Part shown: positions 13,181 through 19,452 of the stretch, piece after piece | Layout of the letters: the number at the start of each line of letters is the position of its first letter | Numbering within the stretch: the first letter of the stretch is position 1 | Origin: an uncultured bacterium | Lineage (GTDB): Bacteria > CAIJMQ01 | Length of the DNA stretch: 19,452 nt | Assembly: GCA_903821905.1 (NCBI GenBank) | Contig: CAIJMQ010000068.1 | Coordinates: forward strand, 1-19,452 | Reading direction: 5' to 3' | Made by a program: the position numbers and the translations under genes | Notes under the pieces: generated by a model | What the model was told of the DNA's origin: nothing | Databases searched by the model: none | The model's input: the letters and a program-made list of their open reading frames with translations, nothing else

Positions 13181-15646
13181 TTACTTCTTTTCATCCTTTT
13201 TATCTTGTTCGTCGTTTTTCGTACTCAAGACCTCTTCTTCAGCAACAGTTGTAAAGGACGAAACTTTGTCGTCTTCTGTAAGGGAAACTAATCGGACACC
13301 CATTGTATTTCTACTGATGTTTCTTATTGAGGAACTGTCCATTCGAATAATCTTGCCTTGTTGCGTGGCTATCAGCAAATTGTCGGTCTTTTTTATTCCC
13401 GCAATACTAACAACGTCACCATTTCTCTTGCATTGTCTAATGTTGATTACGCCACTTCCACCTCTACCTCTTTTCGGATAGAGACTATAAGCGGATTTTT
13501 TCCCGAAGCCGTTACTTGTAACTACAAGAAGTGATTCGTCTTCTTTGACTATTTCTCTCCCGACAACTTCATCTTTTGGTTTCACTCTTATACCTCTAAC
13601 TCCTTTGGCTCCTCTTCCCATAGGACGAACTTGTTTGCCGGAGAATCGGATTGCTCTGCCGTTTTTGGTAGCAATTAGGATATCTTCATCTCCTTTTATA
13701 AGGTCTACGCCTATTAGTTGGTCATCTTTTTCAAGACCAACAGCGATTATGCCGGTAGTGCGGGGATGAGAAAAATTAACCAAGGGTGTTTTCTTGACTT
13801 TGCCTTTTTTTGTTACCATAAAGACAAAACCTTCCTGCGAGAAATTTTTAACAGCCAAAAATGCAGTTATATTTTCTCCTTCAGGTAGTTTCAAGAAATT
13901 GACTACTGCTTGACCTTTAGATAATCTCCCTGCTTGAGGAATTTCGTATACTTTTATCCAGTAAACTTTCCCCAAGTTAGAGAAGCAAAGTATATAATCG
14001 TGAGTTGATGCAATAAATATATCTTCAATATAATCTTCTTCTTTTGTCCCTGCCCCGATAATTCCTTTTCCGCCTCTTCCTTGTGCTCTATATGTATTAA
14101 GAGGAAGTCTCTTTATATAGCCTTGTTTTGAAATAGTAACAACCATATCTTCTTCTTCAATTAAATCTTCTTCTTCAAGGAAAGCTTGTCCTTCTGTGAT
14201 TGCGGTTCTTCTCTCATCGCCGTATTTTTTCTGGATATCCGACAACTCATCTTTTATTACTTGTTTTATCTGAACAGCCGAGGCAAGGAGTGATTCAAGG
14301 CGGACAATCTCTTTTATCACTGCAAGATAATCTTCCTCTATTTTCTTTCTCTCCAGTCCCGTTAATCTCTGCAATCTCATATCGAGAATCGATTGAGCTT
14401 GGATTTCTGTCAGAGAGAAAGACTTTATTAAATTTTCTCTTGCTTTTTCAACGGTTTGAGAACTCTTAATTGTTTTGATTACTTCGTCCAAATTGCTCAG
14501 AGCTATCTTTAATCCTTCCAATATATGAGCTCTTTCCTTTGCCTTTTTAAGTTGGAAAGCGGTCCGGCGTCTAACTACTTCCTCCCTGTGCGAAAGGAAG
14601 TATTGCATCATATCTTTTAATGGAAGAACTTTTGGCCTTCTGTCTACCAGAGCAAGCAATATAATTCCAAAAGTTACCTGAAGGGCAGTATGTTGAAATA
14701 GTTTATTAAGTACAATTTGGGGTTCTTTCCCTCTTTTTATTTCAAGCACGACCCTCATTCCGTCTTTATCAGATTCATCTCTGAGATCAGAGATGCCTTC
14801 AATTTTTTTATCTCTTACCAGTTCCGAGATGGATTCTACAAGTCGTGCCTTATTAGTCATGTACGGTATTTCAGAGATTATAATTTTCTGTTTCTCACCT
14901 TCTTCTCCTTCTATGAAGGTTTTTCCCCGCACTTTTATCAGGCCTCTGCCTGTTGAATATGCATCTTTGATTCCAGCTTTTCCTTGAATGATGCCGCCCG
15001 TTGGGAAATCAGGCCCTTTTACATAACTTCTCAATTCTTCCGTGGTTCCTTCGGGATTTTCCAGAAGAAATATTAAACCCTTAGTGATTTCAGTAAGATT
15101 ATGTGGCGGAATTGAAGTAGCCATGCCGACCGCTATACCGGATGACCCATTCAAAAGTAAGTTTGGCAGTTTGGATGGAAGTACCATGGGTTCAAAACAT
15201 GTCCCGTCATAATTGGGTACAAAATCTACAGTTTCCTGGTCTATGTCTTCCAGCATCTCAACTGCTAAATGTGACATTTTAGCTTCTGTGTAACGCATAG
15301 CAGCGGGTGGGTCACCATCGACCGAGCCAAAATTTCCCTGGCCTGTTACAAGAGGATATCTCATTGAAAAATCTTGGGCTAATCTTACAAGAGAAGGATA
15401 TACAATATCTGCACCATGGGGATGGTAGTTCCCGGATACATCACCTGCGATCTTAGCGCATTTTCTAAAAGGACGATTTGGTAGAAGATTTAAATCCCGC
15501 ATAGCGTATAAAATTCTTCTGTGAACAGGTTTTAAACCATCTCTAACATCGGGCAGGGCGCGTGCGACTATGACACTCATTGCATAGTCCATATAGGAAG
15601 TCTTCATTTCTTCTTCTATATTGACTTGTCTAATAATTCCAGCCAT
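13181..15646 (-). CDS. gyrA: DNA gyrase subunit A
   Basis: GyrA is the DNA-breaking and rejoining subunit of gyrase. The 821-residue protein opens with a winged-helix/tower core containing the catalytic Tyr119 in AAMRYTEAKM, and IAGDVSGNYHPHG (66-78) before the gate helix. A coiled coil and a C-terminal beta-pinwheel with six-fold repeats follow, then a charged tail of lysines and acidic residues. The GyrA box that defines gyrase rather than topoisomerase IV is present as QGRGGKG (522-528), versus the usual QRRGGKG. In the quinolone-contact region it reads GADIVYP (78-84), where E. coli has G-D-S-A-V-Y-D, so the usual Ser/Thr is Asp and the downstream acidic residue is Pro. GGAGG precedes the ATG by 11 bases. 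gyrB is not in the window. Confidence 0.95.
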   Translation of the reverse strand: MAGIIRQVNIEEEMKTSYMDYAMSVIVARALPDVRDGLKPVHRRILYAMRDLNLLPNRPFRKCAKIAGDVSGNYHPHGADIVYPSLVRLAQDFSMRYPLVTGQGNFGSVDGDPPAAMRYTEAKMSHLAVEMLEDIDQETVDFVPNYDGTCFEPMVLPSKLPNLLLNGSSGIAVGMATSIPPHNLTEITKGLIFLLENPEGTTEELRSYVKGPDFPTGGIIQGKAGIKDAYSTGRGLIKVRGKTFIEGEEGEKQKIIISEIPYMTNKARLVESISELVRDKKIEGISDLRDESDKDGMRVVLEIKRGKEPQIVLNKLFQHTALQVTFGIILLALVDRRPKVLPLKDMMQYFLSHREEVVRRRTAFQLKKAKERAHILEGLKIALSNLDEVIKTIKSSQTVEKARENLIKSFSLTEIQAQSILDMRLQRLTGLERKKIEEDYLAVIKEIVRLESLLASAVQIKQVIKDELSDIQKKYGDERRTAITEGQAFLEEEDLIEEEDMVVTISKQGYIKRLPLNTYRAQGRGGKGIIGAGTKEEDYIEDIFIASTHDYILCFSNLGKVYWIKVYEIPQAGRLSKGQAVVNFLKLPEGENITAFLAVKNFSQEGFVFMVTKKGKVKKTPLVNFSHPRTTGIIAVGLEKDDQLIGVDLIKGDEDILIATKNGRAIRFSGKQVRPMGRGAKGVRGIRVKPKDEVVGREIVKEDESLLVVTSNGFGKKSAYSLYPKRGRGGSGVINIRQCKRNGDVVSIAGIKKTDNLLIATQQGKIIRMDSSSIRNISRNTMGVRLVSLTEDDKVSSFTTVAEEEVLSTKNDEQDKKDEKK

Positions 15647-15682
15647 TTTCTTTTATACCTCCAATTTTTTAAAATAAAAATA

Positions 15683-15720
15683 GACTAAAAGACTCCTTTG
15701 TAATCCATGCTTTTAGTCAT
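15683..15720 (-). promoter_or_regulatory. gyrA leader hairpin with overlapping 11-codon mini-ORF
   Basis: In the leader, GACTAAAA and TTTTAGTC (15711-15718 and 15683-15690) form a perfect 8-base-pair stem with a 20-base loop. A T-rich stretch follows on the minus strand. A short ORF encoding MTKSMDYKGVF starts at 15720 and stops with TAG at 15685-15687, spanning almost the same interval. It has no ribosome-binding site. An attenuator or leader peptide is possible; chance is not excluded. Confidence 0.3.
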
Positions 15721-15759
15721 TGACTATTTTGTATTTAGTGTGTAAATTTTTGATAGGGA

Positions 15760-15788
15760 ATTATATAAAAATTCAGTCTGCTTTTCAA
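15760..15788 (-). promoter_or_regulatory. gyrA promoter
   Basis: On the minus strand TTGAAA (15783-15788), a 17-base spacer and a perfect TATAAT (15760-15765) predict a start near 15753 and a leader of about 107 bases before the gyrA ATG. Confidence 0.65.
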
Positions 15789-15836
15789 GCTTCGCTTATT
15801 TATTTTTGTAGTTTTATTTTTATCTTCAGAACTTTT

Positions 15837-15865
15837 TTGTCGCAAGCAGATTGGTCTGATATAAT
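15837..15865 (+). promoter_or_regulatory. rtcB promoter with extended -10
   Basis: TTGTCG (15837-15842), a 17-base spacer and a perfect TATAAT (15860-15865) preceded by TGA form an extended -10 promoter. The start near 15872 gives a leader of about 34 bases. It lies downstream of the earliest in-frame ATG at 15720, so translation must begin later, at 15906. Confidence 0.65.
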
Positions 15866-15905
15866 ATCCCTAAAATCTCAAGAAAAAAAGAAATATTTTA
15901 TTATT

Positions 15906-17348
15906 ATGAATCTTAAAAAATTAAACGATTACAGATGGGAAATTCCCAAGGGTTATGTTGACGGAATGCTTGTTCCCGGCATTATTTATTCTAATGAAAA
16001 GATGTTTCAATCTCTTGAAAAAGAACAGGTGCTGAAACAAGTTGCAAATGTGGCGTGTCTGCCGGGAATTGTTAGATATTCATTCGCTATGCCTGATGCA
16101 CATTGGGGTTATGGTTTCGCTATTGGTGGAGTTGCTGCGACTAATCCCAGCGAAGGAGGAGTTATCTCTCCCGGAGGAGTCGGGTATGACATAAACTGTG
16201 GAGTCCGTTTAGTTAAAACTAATCTGAAAGTAGAAGATGTAAAGAATAAAATTTCCGGCTTGATGGATACTCTTTTCCATGATATTCCCTGCGGGGTGGG
16301 TATTGGTGGTAAGATAAAAATTTCTCCACAACAGGAAAAGGAGCTCCTAAAAGACGGTTCTAAATGGGCAGTAGAGCAAGGATATGGCATAGAGGATGAC
16401 ATTATCAATACAGAGGAAAACGGGTGTTTGAAAGGTGCTAATCCGGATAAAGTTAGCAGCAGAGCCTATGAGAGAGGTAAAGGACAGAGCGGCACATTGG
16501 GTTCTGGTAACCATTTCTTAGAAATCCAGGCAGTTGATGAAATATATGATGAGGTGAAAGCTAAGGTTTTGGGCATAGAAAAAGGACAGATTACAATTAT
16601 GATTCATTCCGGTTCAAGAGGCCTGGGACATCAAGTTTGCGATGATAGTTTAAGGGTTATGCAGAAAGCAGTAGCTAAGTATGGGATTAAATTGCCTGAT
16701 AGACAGCTTGTGAGTGCACCGGTTGATTCACCCGAAGGAAAAGATTATTTTTCAGCTATGGCGTGTGCAGCTAATTATGCGTGGTGCAATAGACAGATAC
16801 TTATGCATCTTGTAAGAGAAGCATTCGAAAAGTTTTTTGGTAAACAGTGGCAGGATTTTGGCATGGAACTTATCTATGATGTCGCACATAATATTGCTAA
16901 ACTTGAAAGACACAAAGTAAACGGTAGAGAAACTGTTCTTTGTGTTCATCGTAAAGGTGCAACGAGGGCATTCCCTTCTAATCATGCGGATATTCCTTTA
17001 AAATATAAAGCTATAGGACAACCAGTTATTATTCCCGGTGATATGGGCAGAGCGTCTTATCTTCTTGTAGGCACCCAAAAAGCTTTTGAAGAAACTTGGG
17101 GCAGTACTTGTCATGGTGCAGGAAGGGCTATGAGCAGACATCAGGCTATAAAGTTTGCCGAAGGTCGTTCTATTAATAAAGAAATGGAATCTAAGGGTAT
17201 TGCAGTAAGGGCGCGGGACAAGAATACACTTGCAGAAGAAATGTCAGAGGCGTATAAGGATATAAATATGGTTGTGGATATAGTCCATAAAGCTGGAATT
17301 TCTGAAAAAGTAGCGAGAATGAAACCATTGGGAGTGATGAAAGGGTAA
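15906..17348 (+). CDS. rtcB: RNA-splicing ligase RtcB
   Basis: RtcB joins RNA 2',3'-cyclic-phosphate (or 3'-phosphate) ends to 5'-OH ends with GTP and Mn2+. From the ATG at 15906 the protein has 480 residues, the usual length, and begins NLKKLNDYRWEIPKGY like its relatives. Metal and catalytic residues appear at nearly the positions known in Pyrococcus horikoshii: Asp95 and Cys98 (DINCGVR), His203 (GSGNHFLE), His234 (HSGSRGLGH), His328 (DVAHN) and the guanylylated His403 (TCHGAGRAMSR). The frame stays open upstream to 15720, but those 62 codons look non-family and precede the promoter. No strong Shine-Dalgarno site is present. The DUF1189 gene follows after 3 bases. Archease lies on the far side of gyrA. 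Confidence 0.95.
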   Translation: MNLKKLNDYRWEIPKGYVDGMLVPGIIYSNEKMFQSLEKEQVLKQVANVACLPGIVRYSFAMPDAHWGYGFAIGGVAATNPSEGGVISPGGVGYDINCGVRLVKTNLKVEDVKNKISGLMDTLFHDIPCGVGIGGKIKISPQQEKELLKDGSKWAVEQGYGIEDDIINTEENGCLKGANPDKVSSRAYERGKGQSGTLGSGNHFLEIQAVDEIYDEVKAKVLGIEKGQITIMIHSGSRGLGHQVCDDSLRVMQKAVAKYGIKLPDRQLVSAPVDSPEGKDYFSAMACAANYAWCNRQILMHLVREAFEKFFGKQWQDFGMELIYDVAHNIAKLERHKVNGRETVLCVHRKGATRAFPSNHADIPLKYKAIGQPVIIPGDMGRASYLLVGTQKAFEETWGSTCHGAGRAMSRHQAIKFAEGRSINKEMESKGIAVRARDKNTLAEEMSEAYKDINMVVDIVHKAGISEKVARMKPLGVMKG

Positions 17349-17351
17349 ACA

Positions 17352-18230
17352 ATGAGCGAAAAAAAGAACATATGGTTTGGTTTTGTCGGCAGTTTCAGCC
17401 CTAGATTTTATAGAAGTATCGCATCGCAATCTTTTGCAAGGAGCTTCGGATATTTAGTACTTCTTTTACTCCTGACGAGCGTTGTGTTATCGGCCAAAAT
17501 TACGTTTAATGCACAGATAGCAATACAAAAATCCTTAGAATGGATAAATACCGAATTAGCAAGCAGGATACCTGAATTTCTGCCGGAAATAAACATAAAA
17601 AATGGTGAAGTTTCCAGTCCAGCAAAACAGCCTCTAATTTATGAATGGAAGGACTCAGCATTTGTATTAGATACTACCGGGACTATTACATCTCTTAGCA
17701 AATATAAGAGCGGTATCCTAATTACAGAACATGCTCTTATGGTTAAACACGCTGAAAACAATAAAACACAAACTGAAGAGTATGACCTTTCCAAAATAAA
17801 ATCTTTTAAAATAGCTCCTGGAGAGAAAAAAGGAGAATTCATAATTTTAAGTTTCGAGCAACGTAGTTTCAGCTTGACACAAAAAGATATAGAAAGGTTG
17901 TCTGATATCATTGGGAAAGTCATTTTCCCTGTAGTGACAATCGCTTTCTTCCTTTATTTCCTATTTGCAAAAATCTTTCATCTGTTTCTTTTTAGTCTGT
18001 TATCCTTGATCGTAAATACAATTACTGATGCAAAGCTCAAATATGACAATCTTCTTAATATAGGAATTTTTGCATTGACTCCTCCTGTAATATTTTCTGC
18101 ATTGGTATTGGTGTTGGGCCTGAATATTGCCGCCCCGTTTGGTTTTCTTCTTTATATTGGTTTGTATAGTTTATTCCTGGTTATGGCAATTTCAGAATGT
18201 AAAAATATAAACTCTTACTATTTACCGTAA
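17352..18230 (+). CDS. DUF1189 family membrane protein
   Basis: The 292-residue protein matches the layout of DUF1189 proteins. A short cytoplasmic start with SFSPRFYRSIASQSFARSFG leads into a first membrane helix (about 32-50). A large soluble region follows (51-187) with the family-like ELASRIPEFLPEINIKNGEV. Three to four further helices come at about 190-222, 235-257 and 262-281. The family has no established function. It starts 3 bases after the rtcB stop, so it is surely co-transcribed with rtcB and probably translationally coupled; the only Shine-Dalgarno-like bases are AAGGG inside the rtcB end. serS follows after 34 bases. Whether it has any link to RNA repair is unknown. Confidence 0.8.
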   Translation: MSEKKNIWFGFVGSFSPRFYRSIASQSFARSFGYLVLLLLLTSVVLSAKITFNAQIAIQKSLEWINTELASRIPEFLPEINIKNGEVSSPAKQPLIYEWKDSAFVLDTTGTITSLSKYKSGILITEHALMVKHAENNKTQTEEYDLSKIKSFKIAPGEKKGEFIILSFEQRSFSLTQKDIERLSDIIGKVIFPVVTIAFFLYFLFAKIFHLFLFSLLSLIVNTITDAKLKYDNLLNIGIFALTPPVIFSALVLVLGLNIAAPFGFLLYIGLYSLFLVMAISECKNINSYYLP

Positions 18231-18264
18231 TTTAATAAAATAAGATATTGAAAAAGGATAAATT

Positions 18265-19452
18265 ATGTTAAAACTGGATTATATAAGAAACAATGTAGAA
18301 GCAGTTAAAAAAGCAATCAAGGATAGGAGAGCTCAAATAGACATAGATGGATTGCTTGAGCTTGACGAGGGTAGAAGAAAACTGCTTAGCGAAGTAGAGA
18401 ATCTCAAGCACGAAAGAAATATACAATCGGATAATATAGGTAAGTTAATGAAAGAAGGCAAAGATACATCTGATATGAAGGCGAAGATGAGAGAAATTTC
18501 AGAGAAAATAAAAGAGTTTGATACGGCAGTTAGCGAAAAAGAAAATAAACTTCATTCATTTTTACTTACCATTCCCAATATTCCTCATTCTTCGGTTCCC
18601 GTTGGAAAGGATGCAAAAGACAATAAAGTGGTTCGAGAATGGGGGACAGTTCCTAAATTCAATTTTACACCTAAAGACCATCTAGAATTAGTAAAAAATT
18701 TGGATATTATTGATTTTGAAAGAGCTTCCAAGATTGTTGGAAGTAATTTCCCTTTATACAAAGGTATGGGTGCTTTGTTAGAAAGAGCTTTAATTAATTT
18801 TATGCTGGATGTTCATACAAAAGAGCACAAATATACCGAAATATCCCCGCCTTTTATTGCCAACCGTGAAGCTATGACTGGAACAGCTCAACTTCCCAAA
18901 TTGGAAGAGGATATGTACCATATTGAAGAAGAGGATTATTTCCTGATTCCTACTGCTGAAGTGCCGTTGACCAATCTCCATGCAGGCGAGACATTTAAAG
19001 AGGAAGAACTGCCTATATATTATACCGCCTATACTCCTTCTTTCAGAAGGGAAGCTGGTTCCTACGGAAAAGATACAAAAGGGCTTATTAGGGTCCATCA
19101 ATTCGATAAAGTGGAGATGGTTAAATTTGTACGCCAGGAAGATTCTTTTAAGGAATTGGAATCGATGTTGAACAATGCTGAAGATATTCTTCAAAGGCTT
19201 AAATTACCTTACCGCGTAATTTTACTTTGTACGGGTGATATGGGATTCGCCGCTACAAAATGTTATGATATCGAACTTTGGGCAGGGGGATTGAAACGAT
19301 ATCTTGAAGTGTCCTCATGTTCTAACTGTGCTGATTTCCAGGCGCAGCGAATAAACGCAAAATACAGAACCAAAAACAATGGTAAGGCAGTACATGTTCA
19401 TACCTTAAACGGTTCGGGAGTAGCTTTAGCAAGGACAGTTATCGGAATTTTG
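18265..19452 (+). CDS. serS: Serine-tRNA ligase (3' end missing at the window edge)
   Basis: SerS attaches serine to tRNA-Ser (and to tRNA-Sec where present). The first 396 residues are visible. Residues 1 to about 110 form the antiparallel coiled-coil arm that grips the tRNA long variable arm. The class II catalytic core follows, with AEVPLTNLHAGE for serine and ATP binding, motif 2 as SFRREAGSYG leading to RVHQFDKVEMV, a cluster YLEVSSCSNCADFQAQR, and the start of motif 3, NGSGVALARTVIGIL. Relatives run to about 420-430 residues, so roughly 30 are cut off by the window. The ATG has AAGGA (18254-18258) 6 bases upstream and is the third gene of the rtcB operon. Confidence 0.95.
   Translation, partial: MLKLDYIRNNVEAVKKAIKDRRAQIDIDGLLELDEGRRKLLSEVENLKHERNIQSDNIGKLMKEGKDTSDMKAKMREISEKIKEFDTAVSEKENKLHSFLLTIPNIPHSSVPVGKDAKDNKVVREWGTVPKFNFTPKDHLELVKNLDIIDFERASKIVGSNFPLYKGMGALLERALINFMLDVHTKEHKYTEISPPFIANREAMTGTAQLPKLEEDMYHIEEEDYFLIPTAEVPLTNLHAGETFKEEELPIYYTAYTPSFRREAGSYGKDTKGLIRVHQFDKVEMVKFVRQEDSFKELESMLNNAEDILQRLKLPYRVILLCTGDMGFAATKCYDIELWAGGLKRYLEVSSCSNCADFQAQRINAKYRTKNNGKAVHVHTLNGSGVALARTVIGIL

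Noticed and set aside
15720-15905. N-terminal extension of RtcB by 62 residues with hydrophobic character
   Set aside because: The extension does not look like RtcB, the extended -10 promoter at 15837-15865 lies inside it, and the ATG at 15906 gives the normal family length with catalytic residues in standard positions.

Overview
The window is AT-rich bacterial DNA packed with housekeeping genes. I count 17 protein genes, counting a split E2 as two; 16 are complete and serS runs off the right edge. I see no tRNA or rRNA gene, CRISPR array, transposase or phage gene. An LpxL/HtrB-type acyltransferase suggests a two-membraned (diderm) bacterium. The archaeal/Thermotoga-type AhcY, the HPS-RraA fusion, RtcB plus archease, and a membrane protein with a pseudopilin-like tail together suggest an uncultured, possibly anaerobic lineage, perhaps Omnitrophota-like. 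That placement is a guess.

Layout. 49-3474 (minus): an HPS-RraA fusion, then rpsA (six S1 domains) behind two tandem sigma70-like promoters, then a small zinc-ribbon protein coupled to rpsA through a TTGA overlap. 3653-4704 (plus): a lipoyl-domain protein and a 2-oxoacid dehydrogenase E2 catalytic domain, i.e. an E2 split in two at an A8 run and lacking the usual subunit-binding domain. 4720-6111 (minus): a membrane-anchored protein with a GspG-like C-terminus, divergent from miaA (6196-7122, plus). 7119-8678 (minus): a PlsC-like acyltransferase and a SAM methyltransferase. 8891-11133 (plus): LpxL-like acyltransferase, family 2 glycosyltransferase and pcm. 11249-12505 (plus): ahcY, with its own strong promoter.

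Between ahcY and archease (12506-12667) lies a cluster of three abutting hairpins plus a large A/T-rich inverted repeat. 12668-15646 (minus): gyrA followed by archease. 15906-19452 (plus): rtcB, a DUF1189 membrane protein and serS. Archease and its partner RtcB therefore flank gyrA on opposite strands.

How the genes fit together. The two methyltransferases produce S-adenosylhomocysteine, which AhcY removes. RtcB and archease form an RNA ligation or repair pair. The acyltransferases, methyltransferase and glycosyltransferase at 7119-10452 look like an envelope-lipid set, but their product cannot be read from sequence. Several genes have good Shine-Dalgarno sites (rpsA, both E2 parts, the 463-aa protein, ahcY, serS). 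About as many have none, and two of these have a -10 box so close to the ATG that leaderless mRNAs are plausible. No untranslated stretch exceeds about 260 bases. I found no clear evidence of a wholly new multi-gene system; the best leads are the split E2, the palindrome cluster and the lipid-gene set.
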